A DNA stretch of 64,000 bases from Roseiarcus sp963798015 (GTDB taxonomy: Bacteria; Pseudomonadota; Alphaproteobacteria; Rhizobiales; Beijerinckiaceae). Below are positions 37,180-47,068 of this stretch, one piece after another. Both the position numbers and the translations under genes were made by a program. Location: the NCBI GenBank assembly GCA_963798015.1, contig CAWCSA010000013.1, positions 240,597 through 304,596 on the forward strand, written 5' to 3'. Position 1 is the stretch's first letter; every line of letters begins with the position of its first letter. The notes beneath the pieces were generated by a model. That model was not told the DNA's origin. It made no database searches and was given only the letters and a program-made list of their open reading frames with translations.

Positions 37180-38735
37180 ATGACCGAGCGAACCAGCTTC
37201 CCACCACGATCGGGCCCTCGCGCCGCCGTCGGCAGACCGCCCCGAGTTCATGAGTCCGCCGACGGCCCGCCGGAGATCAGTGGCGTGATCGTCGCGAAGC
37301 AGCGCGCGCGGCGCTTGCGAACCGGTCAAGCTGCAGCGCTTCACGGCGAGCAAGCGCGGCAGAGGCGGAGGCAAGATGATTGGAGCTGGAGCGTCAAAAT
37401 AGCTTGGCACGGGAAGCGACCGCGCGTGAGGAGGGCCAGAAAGTTGCCGAGGCGGCTGCCAGCGACAGCTTGCGGAGGCGAACGTATCCGTCAGCAGATG
37501 CAGGCCGCTCTGCAGCAGCAATTGGCGCAGACGGAAAGTGCGCGACGTCCCGCCGGAGATCGAGTGGTTTCGTAATCTGCAGGCGCAGCTTAATGAGTTG
37601 GCCAAGACCAGAGACGCTGAAGTGGCGAAGGCGAAGGACGAGGCCGCGGCCGCCGTCAAGGACTTCATGCGCGATCAAATCACCGCGAAAGACCAGGCCC
37701 TCGGCCGGAGGCCCAATCTCGGATCGTCAACCCGCAGGCGCAGCTTAATCAGTTGGCCTGGACCAGCGACGAAGCTGGCGAAGGCGAAGCCTAGGCGGCA
37801 GCCGCCGGCACGGCGCTGATGCGCGATCAGCTCGCCGCGAAGGACCAGGCTCTCGTGGAGGCCCAGGCAAAGAGCACCGAAGCCGAAAACAAGCTGGCAT
37901 AGCTGGCTGAGCAATATGACTCTGCGCTCAACGAACGCCTCGGTTCGCAGCCCAAAATCCTGGAAAAGGCGATGGACGACGCCGTCAACGCGGAGAGGGC
38001 GAAGGCTTTCGAGGACACGCAGAAACTGCAGAACAAGGTGACCGATCTGCAGCGCGCACTCGACAACAAGACGGCCGAGGAACTGGGCGAAGGCGCTGAG
38101 ATCAATCTGTACGAGGCATTGAAGAAGGAGTTTCCTGACGATCGCATCGAGCGCATCGCTAAAGGTGCGGCCGGCGCCGATATCAATCACGTCGTGCTGC
38201 ACAACGGCCGCGAATGCGGGACGATCATCTACGACTCGAAGAACCACAAAGCATTCCGCAGCGACCATGTGACGAAGCTGGCGGAGGATCAGATCGCCGC
38301 GCGACGCCGAACATGCGATCCTCTCCATGCACAAATTTCCGAAGGGGCACGGGCCAGCTGCATATGCAGGATGGCGTGCTGCTCGCCAATCCGGCGCGGG
38401 TGGTGGCCGTCGTCACGCTGATCCGCCAGCACATGGTGCAGACACATACCCTGCGGCTGAGCAGTGCCGAGCGCGAGGAAAAGACGGCGGCACTGTACGC
38501 TTTCATCACATCGGAGCGCTGCGCTCAGCTGCTCGACCGCATCGAAAAGCAGGCCGAGGATTTGCTCGAGCTGCAGAACAAGGAAATGAGGTGGCACAAG
38601 AATGACTGGGAGAAGCAGGGCGAGGCTTATCCGGGCGATCCAGAAGGCAAAGGCCGATCTCGACAACGACATTCACGGCATCATCGGCACCGCGTGCCGA
38701 AGACGCTGCCGGAACTCGAAGAAACCGAGCTATGA
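37180..38735 (+). pseudogene. DUF2130-family coiled-coil protein, frameshifted
   Basis: The first 700 bp encode Ala/Glu/Arg-rich coiled coil in changing frames (for example ELAKTRDAEVAKAKDEAAAA). The conserved DUF2130 core is clear in 37972-38310: INLYEALKKEFPDDRIERIA, GADINHVVLHNGRECGTIIY and DSKNHKAFRSDHVTKLAEDQ, a fold resembling a nuclease core. It continues after a frame change as ANPARVVAVVTLIRQHMVQT and ERCAQLLDRIEKQAEDLLEL. Indels near 38310, 38625 and 38690 break it. The stop (38733-38735) overlaps the next ATG (38732) as ATGA, so the two genes formed an operon. Confidence 0.75.
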
Positions 38736-39685
38736 CAAAGCCGGCCACGGCCGAGACCCGACCGAATATCGTGGGTCTGCAGGAGCGCCGCCTGGACCGG
38801 ACGGTCCTGCGGACCTACCGCACCAAGGTCGATCTCGACGACGTGGTGCCGAACGGCAACCAGCCGCGCATGGGGCCGAAGGAGGACGACGAACTCCAGC
38901 GCCAGATCGAAGCCAACGAGGGGCTGTTCGAGCCCCTGCTGGTCGAACCGCACCCGGACCTGCCCGGCAAATTCCGGATCATCGACGGCGACCGGCGCTG
39001 GACGAATTCCCGCTTTTGGTCGAGCGCGGCCGCGAGCAATATCGCCAGATTCCGGTCGAGGTCACCGATCGGACGCTTTCCGAGGACGAACGGCTCCGGG
39101 TTTGGATTTACATCCATCGCCAGCGCAAGGAATGGGACGCCAAGGAAAAGGAGATGGTCGCGTATCGCCTTGTCGATCTAATGGGGCGGGCCAGCGCCGC
39201 CAACATCCTTGGCATCACCGTCCGCGAACTCGACAAGCTGGTCGAAATATTCGAGGTGTCGGAGAAATTCACCAAGCTGCGCGATCCCAGCGCCGCGATC
39301 ACCTGGGCGCGCGAACTGATGGGCGTCAGCAAGAAGCTGCTGGTGCCGAGCGTCATCGACGCCGTAGTCGAGCAAGGTGAATCAGAAGCGGATCACCAAT
39401 TCCAAGGATTTGCGAAAGCTTCGCACCATCCTGCCGGACCCGGTCGCCCGCGCGCATTTTCTCAGCGAGGAAGGCGACCTGGAATCCGCCCAGCTGCGCC
39501 TCCGGCCGGCCGAAAAGAAGGACGAACGACGGGCTACTGACCAACCTCGAAACCGCGGTGGAGGCCATGAAAAACGTGCCGTGGACCGCGTTGCAGGAGA
39601 TGAAGGGGAATCCCGTCTGTTGGAGAAGATCGACGACGCCGAGGAACTGCTGAAGTCGCTTCGGAAGGCGCTCAAGTCCACATGA
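38732..39685 (+). pseudogene. ParB/RepB-like partition-type protein, frameshifted
   Basis: ATG 38732 opens MTKPATAETRPNIVGLQERR and the ParB N-terminal domain: VPNGNQPRMGPKEDDELQRQ, IEANEGLFEPLLVEPHPD and FRIIDGDRRW. A base is missing near 39010, after which VEVTDRTLSEDERLRVWIYI and the HTH-like ASAANILGITVRELDKLVEI follow in another frame. Further shifts near 39379 and 39540 precede the C-terminal helices ending SLRKALKST at 39685. ParB-like proteins bind centromere or operator sites; here it is coupled to a DUF2130 gene rather than to a parA, so a role in an accessory module is as likely as partition. Confidence 0.7.
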
Positions 39686-39804
39686 TATGCGACGACAGCG
39701 GACACATCCGCGGGCGGCTGGCGGGTGAGCCGTAGAGACCGGCCAAGGCGTCTCGATATACGCAGCGTGTGTGCGACAGGATCCTTCCGCTTTCGGTCGG
39801 CGAC

Positions 39805-40266
39805 ACGCTGCCGAAGGCGTTCGAGGAGTGGTATTTCACTGAAGACAGTTGTCGACCACGGAGCACCGGTCGAAACCTGCCAGCTCTGCGGCAGGAGGGG
39901 TTGCGTTTTCAGTTTGAAATGAGAACAAGTTGACGCAACAGGGCGCTGTGGGTCGGCTCGCACTGCATCCTGAAATTCGAGGTTGCTGTCTTCGAGGAGG
40001 GGCGCCGCCTGACCACGGCCGAGGCCTCACGAAAGCTGAGGAAGCTGACCGAGAAAATGCGGTTGGAGGCTTGCATCAAGGCCTTGCAGACGTTGGCAGC
40101 AGCAGAGAATAACGATGTTCTGAGAAGCGCCCTGGAGTATTACCAGCGCAATAAGAAGCTCACGCCGAAGCTTGCCTTCGTCGTGTTTTGGCGGCTAAGG
40201 GCCAACCGCATTGATCACAACCCGTCCTTCTTCAAATCACTTGAAGAAGCAGAAATTCATGAATGA
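39805..40266 (+). pseudogene. Unknown protein with a CxxC zinc-binding pair, frameshifted
   Basis: Frame pieces read PKAFEEWYFTED, then HGAPVETCQLCG and GLRFQFEMRNKLTQ, ALWVGSHCILKFEVAVFEEG, EKMRLEACIKALQTLAAAEN and KKLTPKLAFVVFWRL. CQLC and the later SHC could bind one zinc ion. At least three indels are present. It follows the ParB-like gene on the same strand. Confidence 0.5.
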
Positions 40267-41572
40267 CCTGCGCGAAATGGAGACGAACAGGGTGCATTTC
40301 TTTTGGTAGGCGCTGACGTCGAGCCAGAGGAAACAGGCGATCGCTCTTGGTCACGTGCCGCCGTGACAAATGAACGAAAACAGTGAGAGTCGGTGCCGAG
40401 CTAATGGCGGATCTATGTCAATCGCCGAATGAATTGAAAGCCTTTAGCGCGCCTCGGCTGCTAAAATATTTGATCGCTGGAAGTCAAGGCAGCGCAAGAC
40501 AAGGCCAGGTTCCAATCAAGTATCGATAGTTCGAGCCTGAAGCGTGGCAACTTGAGTAACGCGGCGCGGATATTCTTTGGCAGGGGCTTCGCAGCGTTAG
40601 GATGCTCCATGAGTATAGTGGCTTGCGGAAGGGAGAAGACGACAGCCGATACGCGAGTTGGCCCGACGTTGCTCGTCATTGTTTGGTAAAATCTGACTTC
40701 ATGCGCCATGGAATAGACCGATAATCGAAGCCTCGCAACCATGAGAGGGTAATTTTGCGCCCGTACAGGGCAAACCAGAATGGATCGCTGCTAATATGTC
40801 CGTGGCGGAGTTCAGAAAAAGGGGTGGGAACAGCTGCTCAGCGAGAGGAAGGCCAAACATTGTTATCTTGTAAATCAAGCAGAGGATGAAGGGCTTGTTC
40901 TGATCAATCTGTTTTTCATCTCGTTTGATAGCTGCGATTCTGCTGATCGTATTCGTGAGAACAGAGTCTCCTGGCTTGCCAAGTTTTGGAATTCCTGTCG
41001 GGAACACTCCGTAGTAAGGGTGGTTACGACACTGCGCGGGGAGCGAGACTTGTCTTTAGCGTTCTTGAGCGTATCGGAATGGCGCTTTTTAATTCCTTTG
41101 CGGCGGTGTCGATCGCGCCGGCTTGATCCTCGTCGAGCTGTTTCGAGTGCACCTCCACAATTACCTTGCGTCTTGTTATCGATCTCGAATTCCGGAGAGG
41201 CATTGCTTCCCTCAACTTCGGGGGGGGTGTTACAGTCACCCAGGTCTCCAAAAGAGCGCCATAGGCTCTGATTTCTCCCAGGGCGCTTCCGCCGAAAGTG
41301 AAGTATCTGTGGAACAAGTCGCGTATGAAGGGCTTTAAGCCATTGAGGTTTTTAGAATTGTTCAGTGAGCTGCTGCATTCGTGTTGTACGCGGTTAGAGC
41401 AGTTTCTTTGCCGCCGGTGTTGGAAGCGATAGTGACAACAGGGTGGATAGTTACTTCGCGCCGAGCGCGATGGAGTGTTTCAAGCTCTTCCTGAGTGACA
41501 ATGCAAGGAAATCATCCATAGGACAGCGACCCGTGATTGACAGAGCAGCCCAGAATCGCGAGCAGTGCCCTC
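40267..41572 (-). other. Decayed region, remnants of an unknown minus-strand gene
   Basis: There is no intact gene in 1.3 kb. On the minus strand fragments such as SALGEIRAYGALLETWVTVT (near 41260), VIVEVHSKQLDEDQAGAIDT (near 41120), then VARLRLSVYSMAHEVRFYQT and ALLKLPRFRLELSILDWNLA (40470-40740) follow each other in different frames. They suggest one protein of about 250 residues destroyed by indels, one of them at a C/G run at 41219-41227. The family is unknown. The remainder shows nothing I can support. Confidence 0.35.
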
Positions 41573-42566
41573 TTAAATCGCGATCCGCTCGACCTCGTCG
41601 AGTGTAATCTCGATCGCCGGTGCGATCGTAGAGCTTCGTGGTGCGTGGGCTTTCGTGCGCGGCCATGGCCTGCGCATTCTCGAGCGTCCCGCCGGCCTCG
41701 AGATAGGCCGTGATGCCCGGTGGCGCGGAAGGTATGGCAACCGATCCGAACTCGCATACCGAGATCGGCCGCGCGGCGCTGGATCATGCGCAAGGCGTCG
41801 ACGCGGTTCATCGGATTTTCGGTGAGCGCGCCGGTGCGGCCGGCGGCGGAGCGGAAGAGGGGGCTCTTGCCGTGGTCGCCGATGCCGGCGGCCTTGATGT
41901 AGGCATCGAGGTAGGCTTCGAGATTGTGATGCGCCGGCATTTCATGGCGCTTGCCGCCTTTCTCATGCAGGCGGACCCACCAGCGCTTGCCCTTGGGATA
42001 GTAGTCCTCGACGCGCATGGCGACGGCCGCGCCGATGCGGGCGAAGGCGAAGGTCATCACCGAAATCAGCGCCCGATCGCGCAGGCCGACCACGGTTGAA
42101 GTGTCGATGCTGTCCAGCAGCTCGCGAGCCTGTTCGCCGGTGAGCACCGTGGTCTTGCCGGTTTTGACGACGTGCTTAGGACCGCGCACCGCATGCGCCG
42201 GATTGGTCGCGACGACCTGGCCGGTGACCAGCCAGTCGAACAGCATGCGGATGGCGGCGAGGTGCTGCTTAACCGTCGGCTTCTCGAAATCCTTGCCCAT
42301 GCGCCTCGACATAGGCGGCGACGTGCAGCGGCTCGATATCGGCGATCTCGCCGAGCTTGTGATGGTCGCACCAGGCGAAGAACCGCTCGGCGGCTCGGTA
42401 ATAGGCCATGCGGGTGTTCTTGTTGCGGATGGTGGCGGCGAAGAATTCGAGGAAGCGGCGGACGGCCTGGTCGCCGGCGGCGGCGATAACACGGGGCGCC
42501 AGGATGCCGTCGCGCGAGGCGACAGCCAGGGCTTTGGACGTCCGAAATGACGACCTCTTGATTCAT
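41573..42566 (-). pseudogene. Tyrosine recombinase/integrase, copy int2, frameshifted
   Basis: Closely similar to int1 (12451-13443) and related to intact int3. Shared lesions with int1 are a shift after codon 11 and one in the HTFRATG region (near 41717); own lesions lie near 41610 and 42300. The core Arg and HxxR boxes are visible. The deduced C-terminus would be LYDRTGDEITLDEVERIAI. The start ATG 42566 lies 9 bp from dif-like site D. Confidence 0.8.
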
Positions 42567-42574
42567 GCCAGTTA

Positions 42575-42602
42575 GTGTAACATAACGTCCTTTATGTTGC
42601 GC
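42575..42602. repeat. dif-like site D
   Basis: Left arm GTGTAACATAA (42575-42585), spacer CGTCCT (42586-42591), right arm TTATGTTGCGC (42592-42602). Identical to site C on the integrase side and to site G on the other side. Confidence 0.75.
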
Positions 42603-42724
42603 TAACAATTGATGTTAGCGGGCGACCCTTCCTGTCGAGACCAGTGGCGGAAGCCCTGAGGGCAAAACCTTATGACCGCCGGCGTCGCGGCGATCAACGC
42701 GCTGTCTGGACACTAGGGCAGGTT
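42592..42724. repeat. Third, truncated copy of the left end of block 2
   Basis: The 133 bp after site D match the start of block 2 (13469-13601 and 53768-53900) up to ACTAGGGCAGGTT and then break at an IS21 end. This copy agrees with copy 2 (CTAACAATTGATGTTAGCGG) better than with copy 1. Confidence 0.85.
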
Positions 42725-42908
42725 GCGAATTCCGACGCAATCCGGCCAGGGATTCCGATTTGATGTCGGCCACCGTTCCGATTTGATCCCGGCCACCATT
42801 CCGAAATGAAGCCGGCCACCTGAGCCGGTCAGGGCTCTCATCGTTTGCTCCCCGCGGTTCAGCAACTGCGGCACTCCTGACCCGTCGATGGTCGACGAGG
42901 AGATCGGG

Positions 42909-44447
42909 ATGCCGGCGAAGCGGGAACTGAGCATGCGGCAATTGCGACACTTATTGCGGCTTCACCACGATGGGGTGAGCGCGCGCGAGATCGGGCGACG
43001 TCTTGGCGTGGCGCGCTCGACGATCCAGGACAATCTGAAGCGGGCGGCGGCGGCCGGGCTGGCATGGCCGCTGGCAGACGACATCACCGAAGAGGCTCTG
43101 GAAACCCGGCTGTTTGGACGGGCCGGGGTCACGCAAGGCCAACGGCGGCGGACCGAACCGGACTGGGCGGCCCTGGCGCGCGAGTTGAAGCGTCCTGGCG
43201 TGACGATGTCGATCCTCTGGGAGGAATACCGAGAGGTCCATCCCGAGGGTTACGGCTACAGCCGCTTCTGTGATTTGCTGCGTGGGTTCGAACGGCGGTT
43301 GACCCCGGTGATGCGCCAGCACCATGTCGCCGGGGAGAAGGCGTTCGTCGACTATTCGGGCAAGCGGATCGGGATCGCCGATCCGACGACGGGAGAAATC
43401 CGCGAGGCGGAGATTTTCGTCGGCGTGCTCGGCGCCTCGAACCTCACCTACGCCGAGGCGACCTGGACGCAGGCGTTGCCGGACTGGACCGGCGCGCACG
43501 TGCGCATGTTCCGCTTTTTCGGCGGCGCGCCGAAGCTGCTGGTTCCCGACAATCTGAAGAGCGGGGTCGCCAAGGCCTCGTTCTACGACCCCGAGATCAA
43601 TCGCACTTACGGCGCGATGGCGGCCCATTACTCCGTCGGTATCCTGCCGGCGCGGCCACGGCGGCCGAGGGACAAGGCCAAAGTCGAGGCCGGCGTCAGA
43701 TTCGCCCAGACCTACATTCTCGGCCGATTGCGCCATCTGACGTTCTTCTCGCTCGCCGAATGCAACGCGGCCATCACCCTCGTCATGCAACGCATGAACG
43801 AGCGTCCGATGCGCAACCTCGGCCTGAGCCGACGTGATCTGTTCGAGGCCATCGAGCGCGACGTCCTCATCGCCTTGCCCGCCGACGATTGGGAGTTCGC
43901 GGAATGGCGGCGCGCGCGGGTCAACCTCGACTATCACATCGAGGCGCATGACTTTCTGTATTCGGTCCCGCACGCGCTGATCCGCGCCGAGGTCGACGTG
44001 CGGATCACGGCGCGCACGGTCGAGATCTTCTATCGCGGCCAACGCGTCGGCGCCCATCAGCGCCGCACCATGGGCCGCAAGCACGGCACGGACCCCGACC
44101 ACATGCCCAGCTCCCACCGGCGCTACGCCGAGTGGACGCCGGAGCGGTTCCGCCGCTGGGCCGGCAAGGTCGGGCCGAACACCGAAGGCTTGATCAGCGC
44201 CGTGCTCGAAAGCCGGCCCCATCCCGAACAGGGGTTCCGCACCTGCCTCGGCATTCTGCGCGCCTTTCGCGGCCTGGACCCGACCCGCCTCGAGGCGGTC
44301 TCGGCCCGAGCCGTCGAACTGGGCGTCTTCAACTGCAAGGGCGTCGCCTCCCTCCTTGCCCGCAAGTTCGACCCGCCGGGCGCGGACAGCAGCCCCATCA
44401 CGCTCATCGACCACGCCAACGTGCGCGGTCCCCGCTACTACAACTGA
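42909..44447 (+). CDS. istA: IS21-family transposase IstA
   Basis: About 512 residues from ATG 42909 (an upstream in-frame start at 42888 is possible). The N-terminal helix-turn-helix is LHHDGVSAREIGRRLGVARS. The integrase core has Asp in FVDYSGK (about residue 147), Asp in LLVPDNLKSGV (about 213) and Glu in DKAKVEAGVRF (about 258), completing DDE. The C-terminal part (YAEWTPERFRRWAGKVGPNT) is typical of this IS21 subgroup. Intact frame, followed 12 bp later by istB. Confidence 0.95.
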   Translation: MPAKRELSMRQLRHLLRLHHDGVSAREIGRRLGVARSTIQDNLKRAAAAGLAWPLADDITEEALETRLFGRAGVTQGQRRRTEPDWAALARELKRPGVTMSILWEEYREVHPEGYGYSRFCDLLRGFERRLTPVMRQHHVAGEKAFVDYSGKRIGIADPTTGEIREAEIFVGVLGASNLTYAEATWTQALPDWTGAHVRMFRFFGGAPKLLVPDNLKSGVAKASFYDPEINRTYGAMAAHYSVGILPARPRRPRDKAKVEAGVRFAQTYILGRLRHLTFFSLAECNAAITLVMQRMNERPMRNLGLSRRDLFEAIERDVLIALPADDWEFAEWRRARVNLDYHIEAHDFLYSVPHALIRAEVDVRITARTVEIFYRGQRVGAHQRRTMGRKHGTDPDHMPSSHRRYAEWTPERFRRWAGKVGPNTEGLISAVLESRPHPEQGFRTCLGILRAFRGLDPTRLEAVSARAVELGVFNCKGVASLLARKFDPPGADSSPITLIDHANVRGPRYYN

Positions 44448-44459
44448 CAGGAAATCCCA

Positions 44460-44680
44460 TGCTCGCTCATCCGACGCTCGACCAATTGCACGCGCTCGGC
44501 CTCCACGGCCTGGCCAAAGGCTTCAAGGACCTGGAGCACAACGCCGAGGCGCGCAGCCTCGATCACGCCGAATGGCTCGGCCTGCTGCTCGAATACGAAC
44601 TCACGCTACGCCGACAGAAGCAGTTCGAAACCCGCGCCAGGGTCGCCAAGCTGCGTCACCCGGCCAGCGTCGAAGACGAA
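44460..44680 (+). pseudogene. istB: IS21 helper ATPase IstB, N-terminal fragment
   Basis: ATG 44460 starts MLAHPTLDQLHALGLHGLAK and continues to RAKLRHPASVED-like sequence (VAKLRHPASVEDEE), after which homology stops. The AAA+ domain with its Walker motifs is missing, so transposition in cis is unlikely. Confidence 0.85.
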
Positions 44681-44684
44681 GAGT

Positions 44685-45195
44685 GCCGCTCGAAATCAAT
44701 TTCCGTGAAGCCGATGCCGTCTGGAAGCTGTACATCAGCGTTCCCGAAGACATTCAAGGTTCCGGAAACAATCGGCGATGTGGAAACTCGGCCATTAGCA
44801 ATCTCCAAGGTCGCCTGGTGTCCGAAGATGGCGCCTCCTTGAACGGTGATTGTACCGGTGTTGCCTAGGCCGTAGAAGAAAGCGGTCGACAATTCGCCGA
44901 TAGTGACCGTGCCAGAATTCGTGAGCGGGCCGCCGTTCGTTGAACGGACAGTGTCTCCACTGCCAAGCGTCAACGTGCCAGCGTTCGATAGAAAGCCCAG
45001 AAGGGTTAAGCTGGCGTTGTTGCTAAGGTCTAAGGTCGCGCCCGCATCTATAGTCAGAGTTTGAGCGTTGCCCGCGGGTGGATAGCGTCGATGTTCCGGT
45101 CCGAATCTCGGCCGTTCTGCTGCTATGCGGAACCCCGCCGCTCCAATGGCTCGCGTTCGTCCAGTTCCCGATGCCATTCCAGTTTGTTTCTGCCA
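44685..45195 (-). pseudogene. Autotransporter/adhesin beta-helix protein, N-terminal fragment
   Basis: ATG 45195 is preceded by a strong GGAGGG ribosome binding site. The first residues (MAETNWNGIGNWTNASHWSG then GVPHSS) have the W-rich start of autotransporter passenger repeats. After a frameshift near 45070 the beta-helix pattern follows: TLTIDAGATLDLSNNASLTL, GFLSNAGTLTLGSGDTV, LTNSGTVTIGEL and TGTITVQGGAIFGHQATLEI. The gene is cut at about 44685 by the IS21 remnant, so most of the passenger and the beta-barrel are gone. Confidence 0.7.
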
Positions 45196-45672
45196 TTGTG
45201 ATTCCCTCCCAGCCTACGCTCGCAGTGCAAAAATGCGGACTACGCTGAGGTCGAAGTCTTGCGCACTGTGATCGCCAATCAATTCATCCAATTAAGGCTT
45301 CAGGGAGTAAGCTCGGTCCGCAAAGACAGTGAAAAAGAAAACTGACGGCCTCCGCTCGGGCGGAATCGGACACCGCCTGGGCCGTCAAAGCGCCTATGTT
45401 TTTCGTGTCCGAACCCCGGCTGATCGTCCTGGCAACGACCGCTATTTGCGCACTCCTGCCATTCATAGGGTGCCGAACGTTTGATTTCGACCAGACGCGC
45501 GATATGGGTTGGGCGCAGCCGAGCAAATAACGGGAACGTGCAACATAACGTCCTTATGTTGCGCTAGTTATTTGTAAAGAAGCAACGGCGGTCGTCATGA
45601 GATCAGTCAGGATCAATTGTTCGCCGGCTGTCAAAAAGCAACGATGTGTTACAATGCGTAAAAGTACAGTAT
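45196..45672. other. Intergenic region containing dif-like site E, no supported gene
   Basis: A possible 80-codon minus-strand frame (45284-45526) shows no motif and no ribosome binding site. The only structured element seen is the inverted repeat at 45538-45564. Confidence 0.4.
45538..45564. repeat. dif-like site E (5-base spacer)
   Basis: Left arm GTGCAACATAA (45538-45548), spacer CGTCC (45549-45553), right arm TTATGTTGCGC (45554-45564). The arms match as inverted repeats at 10 of 11 positions. One T is missing from the spacer compared with sites C and D. Confidence 0.6.
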
Positions 45673-46200
45673 CTATACGTTGGCGCGAGAGGACGGCGGC
45701 GGATCGAGCCGCCTCCACCCCAGAGCGACCTTCGCCTCGAAGCGACGATTTAAGCCCCTGCCCCCGCTTCGGCAGGCGTTACTCGTTGCGAGCGCCGCAG
45801 CTTTGCGCAGCATCGGGGCGAGTCCGAGCTTTTTGGCCAACGCGGATCGATGCGCCGCATAGTTAGGCGCGACCATGGGATAGTCGGGCGGCAGTTTCCA
45901 CTTCTCGCGATATTGCGCCGGCGTCAGGCCGAGCGTGGACAGATGACGCCGTAAAGACTTGAATCGTTTGCCGTCGTCCAGACAGATCAGGAAGTCTGGG
46001 GTGATCGACCTTCGAATCGGCACCGCGGGCGTTTTAGCCTCGACTTGAGGCGGCGCACTCTCCGGCTCAGCTGTGAGCCTTTCAACAGCTGAATGCAGCG
46101 CGTGAATCAGAGCGGGCAGCTCGCTCTTTGGCAAAGGGTTATTCGACACGAACGCCGCCACCATTTCGGTAGCCAATTCGACCGGATTTAATTTCGCCAT
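45673..46200 (-). CDS. MucR/Ros-family transcriptional regulator
   Basis: About 175 residues from ATG 46200 (MAKLNPVELATEMVAAFVSN). The conserved MucR core is DFLICLDDGKRFKSLRRHLS, LGLTPAQYREKWKLPPDYPM and VAPNYAAHRSALAKKLGLA. MucR/Ros proteins are alphaproteobacterial repressors of exopolysaccharide, motility and plasmid genes. The zinc-finger Cys pair of canonical Ros is reduced to a single Cys here, as in many MucR proteins. The C-terminal 45 residues (from LRKAAALATS) are not conserved family sequence and may be a frameshifted extension. GGAG-like sequence upstream of ATG 46200 supports the start. Confidence 0.88.
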   Translation of the reverse strand: MAKLNPVELATEMVAAFVSNNPLPKSELPALIHALHSAVERLTAEPESAPPQVEAKTPAVPIRRSITPDFLICLDDGKRFKSLRRHLSTLGLTPAQYREKWKLPPDYPMVAPNYAAHRSALAKKLGLAPMLRKAAALATSNACRSGGRGLNRRFEAKVALGWRRLDPPPSSRANV

Positions 46201-46240
46201 CCTTGAATTCTCCCGCAATCGAGTGTGCCGGATCTCTTCC

Positions 46241-46603
46241 CTAGGAATTAATCATCTTCACGATAGCTCCATCCGCCGTGGCGACTGTCAAGAAGACGCT
46301 TACTCGCGCCCCGAAAGCGGAGGAAATGCTGATGACCTCATTCTCGCGGGCGCCGATATAGCCGAGGTCCATTCCGGTCTGCGGAGGGACATCGAGCACT
46401 AGGCCGTCTTCAGGTCCCGTTGAGCTCGGTCCTCGAAACTGGCTCGGCGGCGTAAGGATCTGGACTTCGCGATGAAACGTTTCCACGTTTCTGGCCCAAA
46501 TGCTGATCGTGAAATCGGCGGTGCTGGTGACCTTAACGACTGTCTCTTGGGGACTATTACCCAGCCCGAAGTAGCCGCGTTCTATCTTAAGCCTGTTGGT
46601 CAT
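46241..46603 (-). CDS. Unknown 120-residue protein
   Basis: ATG 46603 gives MTNRLKIERGYFGLGNSPQE and a beta-rich remainder with FTISIWARNVETFHREVQIL. A longer start at 46654 exists in frame. There is no signal peptide and no family I recognise. It lies 40 bp upstream of the MucR-like gene on the same strand, so the two may be co-transcribed. Confidence 0.5.
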   Translation of the reverse strand: MTNRLKIERGYFGLGNSPQETVVKVTSTADFTISIWARNVETFHREVQILTPPSQFRGPSSTGPEDGLVLDVPPQTGMDLGYIGARENEVISISSAFGARVSVFLTVATADGAIVKMINS

Positions 46604-46739
46604 CGCGCGTCCCAGCCGGTTGGTTCTTATGAGCGCACCTTTTTGAGCGATCAAGTCCCTTTATTTTCAGGAGCTTGCAGGGCCGGATTGCATCGCTCAA
46701 AACCGTTCCCTTTTGCGCGGTACATTCTGGCCCTGCTCC

Positions 46740-46801
46740 CAACGATGGCCACTGCCTTCCGAGGCCGAGCGAACCGCATCCGCGAGCGATTGGGCCAGTG
46801 A
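46740..46801 (+). pseudogene. Short serine-recombinase remnant
   Basis: The stretch encodes ATAFRGRANRIRERLGQ and resembles, also at DNA level with a short deletion, the AAAFAEAERDRIRERIGQ helix of the block 2 recombinase. It ends at a stop. Nothing else of the gene is left. Confidence 0.45.
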
Positions 46802-47068
46802 AGGCCCGGGGTTGTTGCGGATGAGGGTGGAGGTTTAATGCTTCGCCCTCCTAAAGCGCGGCCCCGGCACAAATGGACACGGCTACGCTCTAGTTAGATA
46901 GCGCACGACCTGTCCGGCGGTGACGACCTTGCGTAAGCGACAGTCGACCGGATAGTTTCGCACACGGACCGCTCGCCCGGCCTGTTGCCCGGCATGCGCT
47001 TCTCGCGCTTCCGCGCCGCGAGCGGCTGTCCCGGACGTGATTGTTGACGAGCCAAGGGGAGAAGGAAA

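Larger units (their letters stand above)
42724..44680 (+). mobile_element. IS21-family element, right part lost
   Basis: The left end starts TGCGAATTCC and has four tandem-like 22-bp repeats of the type (A/G)TTCCGA...CGGCCA at about 42729, 42752, 42775 and 42798, the multi-repeat end typical of IS21. istA is complete; istB is cut at about 44680 by a junction to autotransporter sequence, so the right end is missing. Confidence 0.85.

Noticed and set aside
36862..37668. Long minus-strand frame of 268 codons
   Set aside because: It joins the IS3 OrfA remnant of block 1 to the antisense strand of the DUF2130 gene across the repeat border; no single protein is supported.
42951..44414. 487-codon frame antisense to istA
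   Set aside because: The plus strand encodes a complete IS21 transposase with DDE residues; the antisense frame is a GC-driven shadow.
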